A stretch of 64,000 nucleotides of DNA from Meira nashicola (lineage: Eukaryota > Basidiomycota > Exobasidiomycetes > Exobasidiales > Brachybasidiaceae), in the NCBI GenBank assembly GCA_001600355.1, contig BCJU01000004.1, positions 1,612,001-1,676,000 on the forward strand, read 5' to 3'. Shown here piece after piece: positions 1 through 10,715 of the stretch (positions are counted from its first letter, which is position 1; every line of letters starts with the position of its first letter). A program made the position numbers and the translations under genes. The notes beneath the pieces are model-generated. The model was not told the DNA's origin. It worked only from the letters and a program-made list of their open reading frames with translations, and searched no databases.

Positions 1-506
1 ACCGCTTCAAATAGATCGTGTAAAAAGTCGGATGATGAAAGAAGGATAAGAGTTAACCATTTATCTTTCTTCAAAAAGAAGAACGGAGCACGCTAGATCT
101 TCTCAAACCTACACACACACACACACGCTTTGGTATGATGCTTTTTTTACAACATACGTGAGACTGTACGCCGCCTACAGATTTCTTTTTACACGCCCTT
201 TCATTCTGCTTGCACTTCACTTCACACTCAATTCTTCTCGACCAATCGTATCGCACAGGCATGCGCCCACTTACAAATCGGATTCTGTCTCCCGCTTAGA
301 GACGAATACGAAGTTCTTCCCTTGCTTAATCTGGCAAAAGGCACAACGCGCTAGAGAAATGTCAATACGCCTTGCCGGCGATACCCGTGCACGTGAACTT
401 TCACTACTGGTTCACGGCGATCATCATTGAAAGTCAGAAATGGCAAGGACTAGAGTCAAAAATAAGTACATGTAAGTACGAAAGGGGTATAAATTGAAGA
501 ATGAAA
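1..506. other. Intergenic left edge, downstream of the PNGase A-like gene
   Basis: No convincing gene. The stretch holds an (AC)n microsatellite at about 111-126. Small open frames on both strands (for example 158-430 on +) have unremarkable composition and no recognisable domain. It probably contains the 3' UTR of the minus-strand gene that ends at 507, and possibly promoter DNA of a gene outside the window. Confidence 0.6.
111..126. repeat. (AC)8 microsatellite
   Basis: Eight uninterrupted AC units are read directly from the sequence in non-coding DNA. Confidence 0.9.
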
Positions 507-2447
507 TCATGGTCTAACTTGTCCTGCCTGCGAGGCTAAAGTGCCGCCAACCTCGTCATGCGTGATTGCTTGATGTGATACGCTGTTGTCTCGGGTGAAA
601 GTATTTCCATTACTGTCCTCATAGCTGTACGAGGTCATCGTTTCACCATATCCACTAACAGCCGTTGGGGGACTGCCCTCGATCACTGTAATAGCAATAC
701 CGTTTTGTGTCATATCAATCTTTTGATTTAGAGGTTCTTTGAACGTCGAAGCGACTGAAGCGCCGTACGAAGTAGAAATATGATAACCATGTTCTAGAGT
801 ATTGTTCGTTCCTTCACTAGTCAAGTTGAATGGGTAAGAGAATGTATGCGCAAGAATGATTTCTCCACCATGTTGAGAAGTGAATGACCCTTCGGCTTCC
901 TGCAAGGTAGAGCTGTTACTTTGCGACAAATCATTTACGTTACTGTATGTGATACTTTGCTTCCAGCTGACAGGGATCGGTACTTGACTGCTACCTGGCT
1001 TAATTGTGCCTTCGATCAAAATAGTACGTGGTTGATCGATTGGTGTATGGATACTAGCAGATATGGTACCATTCTCAGATACGTTACCTTTCACGACACT
1101 CTTGCTTTCGTATGAGCCTACAGCAGAACCGATATATTGTGTGATACTGCCAGTCGTACGTTCGTTAGACGAATCCAGTTGTATCTGCACATTCCCTGAG
1201 ATAAACCAACCGAGAACAGTTTGATTTTTTTCAGCTGATACAACTTTGAGTGTAAATTCATGCTCTTTATTATCTGTCAAAGTGCCCAAGAAAGGTGTAA
1301 TATCGATCACATACGTTGGCTGATCAAATGCACCGAATGCCACTTGAGGTCGCCAAAAGAAAGGACTAATTCCACCTGTAAAGACTACCGGGAAGGGTTG
1401 TGCTATACCTGCCAATTTGTTATCGATAAAGACTTGTAATTCCCGCAATGTACCACGTGGATAAGCGACTGCATTTTGAGCTCCACCAAGTTCATCATAT
1501 ACTGCATTCGGAATGTTTGTATACCAAAATTCATCTTGTGCCGTTCCACTAGCATAAATTTCCACTAGAGCAGTACGTGCATTGTGTGGGATTGTCAATT
1601 TTGTGATTCCTTGACTTCCATCCAAATTATCACCTAAGCTAAAGAATGCATTCGCATCAGTCGTCTTTTTCGAAAGAGGAAGGATGGTCGGATAAGATTT
1701 CGATAGTGGCTGCAATTTGCAATGATTTCCAGTTGGGATATATGCAGTTAGTGTGATTGTATAGTCCAAAGGTGAAACATATACATCATTGACAATATTT
1801 GGAAGATCAAAAAGGAAAGTACGATTCGTTCTGAATAGATCGTAATACTTGTTCATTTCCTTTGAGAAATTCCAATTTGTGCCGTTCACGCTTGGCTCTT
1901 GGTTGTCTGTTCGTAAGACTTCCACACCGTCCAATTGAATAGAGCCTAAACGATCAAATTGTCGGCCTTTACCATAACCTGCGATATCCAATTGAATAAA
2001 AACCCATTTGCTAGGATCTTGAAATTCTTTATCAGAGAATAGAGAAGGAGAGTATTGCGTTATGGCAGGATGACCATAGCTGTTCTCAAAGCTGTGTTTT
2101 AATACTACAACTGAAGACTTTTTTACGTTGTCTCGACCAGGAATGATACGAGGAGGACGATTGATTTCAAAACCTCTGTTAGGCTTGCCTTCTGTGTTCC
2201 CGGCTGATTGAGAGGAAGAAAGTTGTCCGGCAATTGCTTGTGATGCTTCAGACATGACTGAGGAGGAGAATCGGAAAAAATGCGCAAAACCTTGAGCGCC
2301 AGGAACAAGAGAGAGAGGATCTACGACTTTATTGGTAGATGAACTACTTTCTGAAGAGGCAGTCAATGGTGTCTGTTGACCGTAACAAACACAGAAATTT
2401 ATCAGGGTAATAAGAAGGAGAAAGGATGCCGTCAGTCTTGCATTCAT
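507..2447 (-). CDS. Secreted PNGase A-like peptide-N-glycosidase
   Basis: This 646-residue protein resembles the peptide-N4-(N-acetyl-beta-glucosaminyl)asparagine amidase A family (Pfam PNGaseA), which removes N-glycans from glycoproteins. What is seen: an N-terminal hydrophobic signal peptide (residues about 5-22, ending near CVCYGQ), then a Ser-rich linker. The family-like segment follows from about residue 100, with the blocks VVVLKHSFENSYG, RTNRTFLFDLPNIVNDVY and YTITLTAYIPTGNHC, and a beta-rich C-terminal half with many N-glycosylation sequons (NGT, NQT, NNT). The protein is probably secreted or in the vacuole/wall, since it has no membrane anchor. The ATG at 2447 directly precedes the signal peptide. 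The gene is intronless. Its divergent neighbour is the IES2-like gene, 350 bp away, with no functional link. Fungal members are mostly uncharacterised, so the activity is inferred from the family. Confidence 0.82.
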   Translation of the reverse strand: MNARLTASFLLLITLINFCVCYGQQTPLTASSESSSSTNKVVDPLSLVPGAQGFAHFFRFSSSVMSEASQAIAGQLSSSQSAGNTEGKPNRGFEINRPPRIIPGRDNVKKSSVVVLKHSFENSYGHPAITQYSPSLFSDKEFQDPSKWVFIQLDIAGYGKGRQFDRLGSIQLDGVEVLRTDNQEPSVNGTNWNFSKEMNKYYDLFRTNRTFLFDLPNIVNDVYVSPLDYTITLTAYIPTGNHCKLQPLSKSYPTILPLSKKTTDANAFFSLGDNLDGSQGITKLTIPHNARTALVEIYASGTAQDEFWYTNIPNAVYDELGGAQNAVAYPRGTLRELQVFIDNKLAGIAQPFPVVFTGGISPFFWRPQVAFGAFDQPTYVIDITPFLGTLTDNKEHEFTLKVVSAEKNQTVLGWFISGNVQIQLDSSNERTTGSITQYIGSAVGSYESKSVVKGNVSENGTISASIHTPIDQPRTILIEGTIKPGSSQVPIPVSWKQSITYSNVNDLSQSNSSTLQEAEGSFTSQHGGEIILAHTFSYPFNLTSEGTNNTLEHGYHISTSYGASVASTFKEPLNQKIDMTQNGIAITVIEGSPPTAVSGYGETMTSYSYEDSNGNTFTRDNSVSHQAITHDEVGGTLASQAGQVRP

Positions 2448-2794
2448 GACTGAATTTGTGGAAATTAGGATAATTGTGTAGTGTACGTTTGTGGAAATGG
2501 TGTTGGTGGGAATGACTGTTTTGCGATCCTTACATTATTTGTTTACCATTTGCGAGATGTATGCTGTATTGACAATCAAGAGGAGCGGACAATTAAGCTC
2601 CTGAGAGCGGAGGTATGTTAATATTAAGTGTACGCCCGTGCACGCTCCGCGAAATTAGAAGATGTGTGTATGTATCTAGAACAGGCCGTCTGCGCTTGCA
2701 TAACTTCCCCGGTAGATTCATTACCAGAAAAATAAATGAGCTGCTCTTATTAGCACAACATTCTCTCTTTTTGCTGGCCTAAAAAGTATCCGAG
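2448..2794. promoter_or_regulatory. Divergent promoter region, PNGase A-like / IES2-like
   Basis: A 347-bp intergenic stretch between two divergent starts. It must hold both promoters. I see no clear TATA box or strong repeat in it. Confidence 0.5.
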
Positions 2795-4154
2795 ATGCCA
2801 TCAAAATCCGCCGCTAGAGAAAGGTGAGTCTTCGTGTTTGGGATGTGAATGTATGCTCCTTTTTTCGCCTAAAGCTAATTCATTCCTTTACAGTCCTTTT
2901 TCTTCTCAATCATCTTTGAGTGGCCCTCCATCGGAAAACGAAGGCAGAAAGAGTACGATGAAGCGTAGTACACGTGGCACACGCGTGATTGGAGATAGTG
3001 ATGATGGTGAAAGTGGACAAGAAGAGAAAGAAGAGGTCGGTTCAGGTGTAGAAGAAGAGGAAGAAGATGATGAACAAAATGAGAAGGAAGAAGAAGATGA
3101 TGAAGACGATCTTGACGCAGAAGAGGAGGATGATGATGATGAAGCAGATGAACTTGAGGATGATGAAGAAGAACAAGAAATTTCCACTCGTTCAAGTAGA
3201 TCCTCAAGGCAAAAAGGAAGAAATACTTCATCATCTTCTACAAAAGCAGCAAGAAATGTACCTACCAGAAGAGCAGCAGCAACGGCAACAAAGCGAGCCG
3301 CAAGATCACAAAGAGAAGTGGACGAATCTGATGAAGATGAATTAAGCGCAAGCGAAGAAGATAGCGAACAAATGCAAGATACCCCAAATTCTACTTCAAA
3401 GTCAAAAAGGATCACTCTAAGGCTTTCTAATTCAAAAGCTTCAAAGGGAAACAGCAAAGATGCCAAAGCAAAAAAGGGAAAAGGTGCAAGGGCAACTTCC
3501 TCACGTAATGCACGTGCATCTTCCAGCCGACGCAAAGATGATGATGATGACGATGAAGAAGAAGATGAGGAAGAGGAAGATGAGATGGAGGAGGACGTAG
3601 TACAGGCAGGCGATGAATCTTCGGAAGATTTCGAAAATGATAATTCGTTCATGTCTCTACCTAAAACTGCACGTCAATTAGCAAAAGAACGTGCTGCACA
3701 AGGTATTGGATCACCAGAAAGTGAAACAGTTGAACAATTAGATGGACAAAATGATGAAGAATCAAGCAAACAAAAATTAACCGAAAGTGAACTTGCACTA
3801 AAACGATCAGAAATGGCGAGAAGGAGAAGAAATCAAAGTGAGAAAAAGCTGGAAGATGATAAGATTGAAACGATTAATAAACTATTAAAGAAACAAGTCT
3901 CTAGAGGCAAACGTGCAGGCGGTGAAGATGAGGGATCGGAAGGTGAGAATGAAGAAGATGGTGACGGAAAGAATCCAGAAAAACGTTCAAGACGTCAACC
4001 TACAGCATTGGAACGAAAACAACAACCAAAACCATTCTTTCGTTACATTCAAACTATCCATGGCACTTCCTCGCTTAGTCTACCGATAGAAGAAGCGCCA
4101 GAGCTATACAAACAGAAATTCCAAGAAATGTTTGGTATCGCAACTCAACAATAA
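2795..4154 (+). CDS. IES2: INO80 complex subunit IES2/INO80B-like (PAPA-1 domain)
   Basis: The gene has two exons: 2795-2823 (29 nt, beginning MPSKSAARE) and 2894-4154. The 70-nt intron has a GTGAG donor and a TTTACAG acceptor and restores the frame exactly. The N-terminal two thirds is highly acidic and Ser/Arg-rich (D/E runs at about 2990-3180 and 3530-3600). The diagnostic part is a basic helical segment near 3780-3920 (TESELALKRSEMARRRRNQS, then EKKLEDDKIETINKLLKKQ). This matches the PAPA-1-like region of INO80B/Ies2, a subunit that stimulates the INO80 ATPase in nucleosome sliding. A conserved C-terminus (PKPFFRYIQTIHGTSSLSLP) follows. No zinc-finger HIT domain is present, unlike the animal protein. 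An in-frame ATG at 2838 lies inside the intron and is not the likely start. Confidence 0.85.
2824..2893 (+). other. Intron 1 of the IES2-like gene
   Basis: Begins GTGAGT and ends TTTACAG. It splits codon 10 (AG|T, Ser), and joining the exons gives a continuous frame. Confidence 0.85.
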
Positions 4155-4367
4155 AGGCACGCAAAAAAGAAGATACAGAGTTGAGTCTTTTTGCATTTCA
4201 AAACAGGAGGAAAATAACGAGAAAGGATCCTGTATCCTTTTCGCTGACAATGTACAATAGATAATGTTAATAGCTTTTTTGAATGAGGTTTTTATGGATG
4301 AATGGGACATATAATCACACAGATGGAAGTTGAGTTCACATCTTAGTAGTAAAGGTTAAAACACTTC

Positions 4368-5903
4368 TTAAGCAGAAGGCTTCTTGATAGAAGAAGTGTC
4401 ACGGACACCAGGCAGAGGGAAGCTTGTTGCGAATTTTTCGACATCAGCGTGTAGTTGCTTGACACCTTCGTGTGTTTCGGCTGTCTTTAAGAAGTCAACC
4501 AACTTCTTACCAACCTTGCTTTGAATCTCAAGAGAAATATCAATAACGCGGATCAAGAATTCTGCAACTTTGTGCATATCGGCTTCCTTCATTCCACGAG
4601 ATGTCAAAGCACCCATACCCAAACGAACACCACCGGGTGTCATGGCAGAAAGATCTCCTGGAACGGCGTTCTTGTTCAAAGTAATGTGAGCCAAATCACA
4701 AATCTTTTCAATCTTACTTCCAGTCAAAGCCAAAGGACGCAAATCCCACAAGATCAAATGGTTGTCTGAACCATCTGTTTGCAATTTGTATCCCTTTTCG
4801 TGTAGCTTCTCGGCCATTGCACGACTGTTCTTGATGATTTGTCCGGCGTATTCTTTGAATGCTGGGTCAGCAGCTTGTTTCAATGCAACGGCAATACCTG
4901 CAATGGTGTTGTTGTGTGGACCACCTTGGCAAGCAGGGAAGACGGCAGCATTGATCTTGCTTTCCATCTCAGCATCCTTGTCTTTACGGAAGAAGATCAA
5001 ACCGGCACGAGGACCACGCAAGGTCTTGTGAGTTGTTGTTGTAACGATGTCACAGTATTCGAATGGGTTGCTTTGCACCTTGGCTGCAACTAAACCGGAA
5101 ATGTGTGCGATATCACTCATCAAGTAAGCACCTTGACTCTTGGCAGTTTCAGCCAAACGAGCGTAATCCCAATCACGAGGGTAAGCAGATCCACCGGTGA
5201 TCAAAAGACGGGGTTTGAAAAGATCGGCATTCTTGTGCAAACCTTCGTAATCGATGATACCAGTCTTCAAATCGACTTGGTAAGGGAAAGATTGGAAGTA
5301 GATAGATGAAGCACTGATCTTTTTCTTAGCAGTGTAGAAACCGTGTGTCAAGTGACCACCAGATGGCAGACCGAGACCCATGATACGGTCTTGAGGGTTC
5401 AAAATTGCTGTGAATGTAGCAAAGTTGGCAGTTGAACCGGAGTAAGGTTGAACGTTGACACCCCAAATTTTAGGGTCCAAGTCAAAAGCCTTCAAAGCTC
5501 GTTGTTGACAAAGAATTTCTAATTGATCAATGTATTCGTTACCACCGTAGTAACGAGCACCTGGTAAGCCTTCAGAGTATTTGTTGGTCAAAATGGATCC
5601 ATTTGCTTCCATGGTGGCCAGAGAGGTCAAATTTTCTGAAGCGATCAATTCTAAACCTGAAAATTGACGCCATGTTTCATTGTCAATGATTTGTTGTACC
5701 TCTGGATCGGCTTCAGCCAAAGGTTGGTACAAAACCTTGTTGTAATCGTTTGGTAAAGCGACAGACATTTTTGTAATTGAAGTAGAAAAAGATCGTGCAG
5801 CAGCTACTGACAAGCAGATTTGACTACGCGGAATGAACGAAGAAGCGCGAGGAGCGATGCAGCGGGCTGTACGAATGGTAGTAGATGTTAATCGACTGTT
5901 CAT
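4368..5903 (-). CDS. SHM: Serine hydroxymethyltransferase with mitochondrial and cytosolic start sites
   Basis: A PLP-dependent serine hydroxymethyltransferase that interconverts serine and glycine and feeds one-carbon units to tetrahydrofolate. The sequence shows the PLP-lysine motif ([15 protein letters not shown]), SGSTAN, the [11 protein letters not shown] segment and the [13 protein letters not shown] block, all typical of the eukaryotic enzyme. Two in-frame starts are plausible. ATG 5903 gives 511 residues with a basic, Ser/Arg-rich, acid-free N-terminus ([20 protein letters not shown]) that looks like a mitochondrial presequence. ATG 5768 (MSVALPND) gives 466 residues, the usual cytosolic length. 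The upstream ATG has T at -3 (weak), while the inner one has A at -3 (strong), so leaky scanning could make both isoforms. A still longer open frame back to 5981 is probably untranslated. The gene is intronless and divergent from KIN17. Confidence 0.95.
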   Translation of the reverse strand: MNSRLTSTTIRTARCIAPRASSFIPRSQICLSVAAARSFSTSITKMSVALPNDYNKVLYQPLAEADPEVQQIIDNETWRQFSGLELIASENLTSLATMEANGSILTNKYSEGLPGARYYGGNEYIDQLEILCQQRALKAFDLDPKIWGVNVQPYSGSTANFATFTAILNPQDRIMGLGLPSGGHLTHGFYTAKKKISASSIYFQSFPYQVDLKTGIIDYEGLHKNADLFKPRLLITGGSAYPRDWDYARLAETAKSQGAYLMSDIAHISGLVAAKVQSNPFEYCDIVTTTTHKTLRGPRAGLIFFRKDKDAEMESKINAAVFPACQGGPHNNTIAGIAVALKQAADPAFKEYAGQIIKNSRAMAEKLHEKGYKLQTDGSDNHLILWDLRPLALTGSKIEKICDLAHITLNKNAVPGDLSAMTPGGVRLGMGALTSRGMKEADMHKVAEFLIRVIDISLEIQSKVGKKLVDFLKTAETHEGVKQLHADVEKFATSFPLPGVRDTSSIKKPSA

Positions 5904-6363
5904 CGATCTATGCCCAAGAGCAAAAAAATATTGGTGGTGGGGAAAAGAAACTTCTCGTAAAAGCAGGAATTGTTGAAACACTTGTTTTAGAACTTCTTAA
6001 GGCGGAACCAACATTTTTTTCCTTTTTTTTTCAATCAAGCAGACGTGCCCTGGTGCAGCACATAAACTGTCAAATGTTTAATTTTTTCTACACGCCACGA
6101 GCTGGGTCCAAGTCGCACACCCACCAAAAGTGTATATGACTGGGAAAGTACTCGGACTGAAGTGCGTGTTTCCGTTTATACTTCACCAACAATTATCTAA
6201 GAATGTCTAGGGAATATCGGGCAAATGAGCGTACCTTGCTAATTAAGCTACAGGGTTCTCATACGCTTAGTCAGCGACATTTGGAGAAATTTATTGTTAT
6301 AGCCTTTTTTGTGTTGATGTCGCCTGAGTTATCCGACATCCATCATCTGAATTTTATTCGAGT
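5904..6363. promoter_or_regulatory. Divergent promoter region, SHMT / KIN17
   Basis: 460 bp between divergent starts with T-rich stretches around 6010-6030. Short open frames here look random. No distinct regulatory motif was recognised. Confidence 0.45.
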
Positions 6364-7368
6364 ATGCCGCGTGCAGAAGCAGGTTCTTCAAAAGCCATCG
6401 GTAATGCTATCAAAGCTAAAGGATTGACAAAATTAAGATTCTATTGTCAGATATGTGAAAAAGCATGTAGAGATGAAAATGGATATAAATGTCATCTCGA
6501 ATCTGAAACGCATATGCGTCAAATTGCTGCTATAGGATCAAATCCGAGCAAAGTTATCGATAAATTCTCAAAAGAGTTTCAAGATGGTTTCATGAGTTTG
6601 CTCAGTAGGAGATTTGGAACGGCCAGAGTGAATGCGAATAAGGTATATCAAGAATACATTCAAGAAAGACATCATTTGCACATGAATGCGACCAAATGGG
6701 TCTCTTTGTCAGAATTTGTCAAACATTTGGGTCGTGAAGGAATTGTTAAAGTTGAAGAGATTACAGATGACGGTCAACATGGATGGTATTTGACTTGGGT
6801 CGATAATTCACCCGCTGCACTTGCTCGTCAAGATGCTCTGCAAAAGATGGCAAGAGCAAAAGTTGACGAAGAGGGAAGGATGCGGAAATTTTTGAATGGA
6901 CAGATTGAAAGAGCAAGAGAAGAATCTTCTTCGAAAGAGTCAGAAAAGGACGCAAAGCTACAGGAAGGTTTGCAAAAGGATGAAAGCCGGGCACCACTAA
7001 AAATCGGCATCTCCTTAAGCAGCTCAAAAGGGAATGATGTAAACAATGCGAAAGACAGAAAACAGGAGGGTAGCATCACAACTGCTTCGAAACCTCCTTC
7101 TACATCTGAATCTATACCCAAGAAGCCGCTTGCAAATCCTTTTAAGACGATGAACAAGATTATACCTCCTCAAAAAGAAGCACCTAAGTTGGGCGGTGGA
7201 TTCAAGATGTCTACAAATGCCTCCTCGTCCTCTGATAAAACTTCTCTGTCGTCCTCGCGACCTACATCCATAACTGCAGCTGAGAAAATCATGGCTGAAG
7301 AACAGGCAATGCGAGATAAACGCAAGGTGATGGGTCCCCAACCTAGTGCAAAGAGGATGAGAATGTAA
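6364..7368 (+). CDS. KIN17: KIN17-like zinc-finger DNA/RNA-binding protein
   Basis: This 334-residue nuclear protein matches the KIN17/Rts2 family, implicated in DNA replication/repair and pre-mRNA processing. A C2H2 zinc finger lies at residues 28-50 (C28, C31, H44, H50 in YCQICEKACRDENGYKCHLE). It is followed by the KIN17 winged-helix-like domain (about residues 52-160, including KWVSLSEFVKHLGREG and GWYLTWVDNSP), then a charged helical stretch. The Ser-rich tail ends in basic residues (KRKVMGPQPSAKRMRM), a likely nuclear localisation signal. The C-terminal KOW/SH3-like domains of the animal protein (about 390 residues) are absent, as in other short fungal forms. The ATG at 6364 starts the conserved MPRAEAGSSKAIGNAIKAKG block, which fixes the start. 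Confidence 0.93.
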   Translation: MPRAEAGSSKAIGNAIKAKGLTKLRFYCQICEKACRDENGYKCHLESETHMRQIAAIGSNPSKVIDKFSKEFQDGFMSLLSRRFGTARVNANKVYQEYIQERHHLHMNATKWVSLSEFVKHLGREGIVKVEEITDDGQHGWYLTWVDNSPAALARQDALQKMARAKVDEEGRMRKFLNGQIERAREESSSKESEKDAKLQEGLQKDESRAPLKIGISLSSSKGNDVNNAKDRKQEGSITTASKPPSTSESIPKKPLANPFKTMNKIIPPQKEAPKLGGGFKMSTNASSSSDKTSLSSSRPTSITAAEKIMAEEQAMRDKRKVMGPQPSAKRMRM

Positions 7369-7859
7369 TCCTTTTTGATGATATGTATCATAGCATAAAT
7401 CTGTAATAGTATTTGTAACAATACAAACAATAGTTGTTAAATCTTTTTAAAAATTTCTACTCGAACCAATAAAGAAAAGATTGAAATTCAAGATGTCAGC
7501 ATTCCGGCTAACAGTGAGGTGGAGCTTTTTTTTGTCTGCTTAGGCGCGTGGTACGGTTGTACGCCGATGAGGCGAACTCCATTTCTGACCTTGGCAAGTC
7601 TCACGTACCCATTTATGCGGGGGCATGTGAGCGTACGCCGATTCCGCCGTTAGAGCCTATTAGAGTTACTAAACACAACCTTCTTTGCTTCCATAAGGAT
7701 ATACCCCTGGCGAACGATTTGAGGATCCACTGCCATCAAACGAAAGCAGAGACACAAGTGCCTCCAATCAATCGATTCAGCCCCTTTAATTTTTGAAGGA
7801 AAGTATGTTAGAATCAAGGCAATCAAGGGCACGCTAAGAGTTGAATCTCGTTAGCAGGA
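7369..7859. promoter_or_regulatory. Intergenic region upstream of LDB17
   Basis: 491 bp between two + strand genes, holding the KIN17 3' UTR and the LDB17 promoter. An 82-codon frame at 7548-7796 shows no domain and is probably chance. Confidence 0.45.
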
Positions 7860-10559
7860 ATGGAATTGATTGCTACTTATGATGCTTCTGCGTCAGAATT
7901 AGATGATCCTCAACGATTTTGGGAAGAGGTTGAGGATCTATTGAGCACAAAAAATGTAGAAGAACAAAGAGGAGAACGAACATTAGAAGCTCGACTTACA
8001 AGCTTTTATGCACTTTGCGATGCATGTTTCGATACCCATTTGGATCATCCACAAAATTCTGAATACCTTCTATCGCGATTGGTTGATTCACAATTGTTGA
8101 CTGAATCCCCTATTGACGAAGTTGCTGCAGCAATCACATTCTTGGCCGTTACTGCAAAATCGTTACCTATCTTACTGCTCACATACGATACCCTTCTCAA
8201 ACTTTCTGTTCGATATTCCGATTTATTCAAATCCAGTCCAGAAGCTAGGCAGCTAATACCCAGACTGGTACATCATTTTTGGGCAGCACGATATGCGGAG
8301 GAGTATATTGAGCGAAACAATGCAACACCAGCTGCAAAACAGGAGGAAGATACCGATCATCCTCTCTCCGATTGGAATATCAAGCATGTTCGATCCATAT
8401 CATCAGGCGATACTGGTAGACAAATGACAGAACAACGTGATAGATATATACAAATAAAATTACGAGAACGATCTGTAAGACTATTGTATGAAATTTGTCG
8501 ATCTCAACGATTGGGTATGGCGGATATGAAATCTGTTGATGCGACATTTGTCAATCATTTGTTTGACTTGGTAGAGAATTCTCGAAATTGGCATGATGAC
8601 ACATACAATTATCAGGTCATCAAGCTCATCGTAGCATTAAATGAACAATTTATGGTCTCCGGAATTTCAGCAATATCAAGTAAACAATCTGCTCGTAAAT
8701 CGACTGCAAGTGCTTCAAATACGGTTCTGACGGTTCTTCGAACTCGATTGAATGCTTCAAAGACGTTTGGTGAAAATGTCATTTTTATGCTCAATCGTGC
8801 TTCCAGCTTAGATGCTGAGGATATATGCATGCAATTATTGATCTTAAAATTGCTCTACCTTTTATTCACGACAAAAGAGACATCGCATTATTTCTACACA
8901 AACGATCTGAAAGTTCTTGTGGATATCTTTATTCGGGAGCTCTCTGATTTACCCGAAGACCACGAATCATTGCGACATACATACCTCCGCGTTCTTCATC
9001 CACTTTTGACCAACACACAACTTTTAACGTACCCATACAAAAGGCCGCAAATTCATCGTTTACTCGTTGGGCTGACTTCACATGGACATTTGCGTGATAT
9101 AAGCGCAACAACTCAACGGCTAATAGATCGATGTCTCAGCGCTCAATGGTGTGTGGATTTGGACAGACTTGATCCAAAGAAAACAAATGAAGCAAAGCAA
9201 CAGACAGGCGAACAAAACCACACCTTTTCCGTTCAAACGATTGGCGGTGGACCTGCAACCTTGATTCAAGCGCCGGCCATTTTGGATTCTGAAGGTGTTA
9301 CGATTCCTATGGATGCAGATCATAAACCTTATCTAGGTGCACCAAGCTCAGATGTTAGAACAGCGGAAGTACTTACTGCTGTAGAACCTGAAGGTATTGA
9401 TAGAGCTTCGCATTCTCGATCACCTACACTAACACTAGAAGCATTTTCAACTGAGAACAATGCATACGGATCAAACACTCCAAAATCACGTACAATTCGC
9501 ATTCATTCGGTCGATGGACTGCCATCAGATCTGCGTTCTTCCCTGAATGATTACAGTGGACGCATTCATCCTGATACATTTAGCGATACCGATTCAACGT
9601 CGCATTCTAATGCGGACTCTAGATCATACGATGATGAGCAACGGCCAAAAGCTGTGAGAGGACAAGGTCAATTCTCTGCTCCTAAACGTGTTCATTCGGC
9701 AATAGATGTGACAAAGACGAGGTCAGAAACGGAATCAGAAGATGAATCTGGCCGTTGGGTTAGTTCGCCTGCAGAGAGTTGGCATCAAAGTATGTCAGAT
9801 GATCAAAATCATTCGGATATTGCTCTCACCAAAACTTCGGGATTGATCGCACGATCAAGAGCTGGTTCAGCAGCTGCTTCGACCGTCAATGTTGGATCTC
9901 CGTTACGTGATTCAATGACGGCGTATGATCTGCCGAATATGAGCGTACCTCTCGTTCACGTTCAAGAAGCCAGTCAAACACCTGAACATTCCGATGATGG
10001 AAAGCGTAAATCGTCAAGTAACGTATCCCGTCGTAGACCGCCAGCTCCTCCGACAGTAGATGGTCGTGGTTCTGCACGTCAAACGCAATTGAGAAGGTTA
10101 GGTTTACATGCTTCTCCTTCTGAATCCACATTGGTCAGACCAGGTGTTGAGAATTATGAATTGGATCAGAGCAGTCACCTTTCTGCAACTGATGCTTTGG
10201 ATAATTCACAAAGAGCGACACAATTTAATACTGTTTCTACTCCTGCAACGCCTAGAAATGGATCACAAGATGGCTCACGAGAGGCAAGTCGGGCTAGCAG
10301 TCCTACTTTACCTGACCCACCTTCGAGCAGTGGTGCAGGGGCGAGCACAGGAAGAAGGAGAAGGCCACCACCGCCACCGGTTGATCGATCGACAAAGATA
10401 CGACAAGATGGTAGCGTTGGCAATCGGTCTATCCTGCCAAATTCTGCCCCTCATCAAACAGTTAATTATGCACAAGCACCACAGCGAGAGAATAATCCAC
10501 AGCTGACGCAGTATATGGATCATCTTCATCTTTCCAGCGAAGGAGGTTATGGATGGTAA
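7860..10559 (+). CDS. LDB17: Ldb17/SPIN90-family actin regulator
   Basis: This 899-residue protein matches the Ldb17/Dip1/SPIN90 family, which activates the Arp2/3 complex to seed linear actin filaments at endocytic patches. The helical leucine-rich domain (Pfam SPIN90_LRD) spans roughly residues 60-430. It includes YNYQVIKLIVALNEQFMV, ENVIFMLNRASSLDAEDICM and the LKLLYLLFTTKETSHYFYTN segment, typical of the family. The C-terminal half is Ser-rich and probably disordered, with two basic polyproline motifs, RRRPPAPP near 10030 and RRRRPPPPP near 10360. These are good SH3-binding sites, as in yeast Ldb17. The ATG at 7860 is the first in frame and precedes conserved sequence. The gene is intronless. 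Confidence 0.88.
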   Translation: MELIATYDASASELDDPQRFWEEVEDLLSTKNVEEQRGERTLEARLTSFYALCDACFDTHLDHPQNSEYLLSRLVDSQLLTESPIDEVAAAITFLAVTAKSLPILLLTYDTLLKLSVRYSDLFKSSPEARQLIPRLVHHFWAARYAEEYIERNNATPAAKQEEDTDHPLSDWNIKHVRSISSGDTGRQMTEQRDRYIQIKLRERSVRLLYEICRSQRLGMADMKSVDATFVNHLFDLVENSRNWHDDTYNYQVIKLIVALNEQFMVSGISAISSKQSARKSTASASNTVLTVLRTRLNASKTFGENVIFMLNRASSLDAEDICMQLLILKLLYLLFTTKETSHYFYTNDLKVLVDIFIRELSDLPEDHESLRHTYLRVLHPLLTNTQLLTYPYKRPQIHRLLVGLTSHGHLRDISATTQRLIDRCLSAQWCVDLDRLDPKKTNEAKQQTGEQNHTFSVQTIGGGPATLIQAPAILDSEGVTIPMDADHKPYLGAPSSDVRTAEVLTAVEPEGIDRASHSRSPTLTLEAFSTENNAYGSNTPKSRTIRIHSVDGLPSDLRSSLNDYSGRIHPDTFSDTDSTSHSNADSRSYDDEQRPKAVRGQGQFSAPKRVHSAIDVTKTRSETESEDESGRWVSSPAESWHQSMSDDQNHSDIALTKTSGLIARSRAGSAAASTVNVGSPLRDSMTAYDLPNMSVPLVHVQEASQTPEHSDDGKRKSSSNVSRRRPPAPPTVDGRGSARQTQLRRLGLHASPSESTLVRPGVENYELDQSSHLSATDALDNSQRATQFNTVSTPATPRNGSQDGSREASRASSPTLPDPPSSSGAGASTGRRRRPPPPPVDRSTKIRQDGSVGNRSILPNSAPHQTVNYAQAPQRENNPQLTQYMDHLHLSSEGGYGW

Positions 10560-10715
10560 AGATAAAAGAGCTGTACTTCTTCCGGGGGCGGGGAACACGT
10601 TTTATGTACTTATGTTTTCTTCTACTAGAAGTAGATTATCATTCATTTTTCTGGATATCACTAATCAAACGATTTAAGTGTTGATCTAAAAATACATTAA
10701 TTGCACACTAGACAT

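Noticed and set aside
2906..3652. 248-codon Ser-rich open frame on the minus strand
   Set aside because: It is the antisense shadow of the acidic D/E-rich part of the IES2-like gene; GAA/GAT codons read backwards give TTC/ATC and Ser-rich runs.
7548..7796. 82-codon frame upstream of LDB17
   Set aside because: No domain, no supportive context; it probably lies in promoter or leader DNA.
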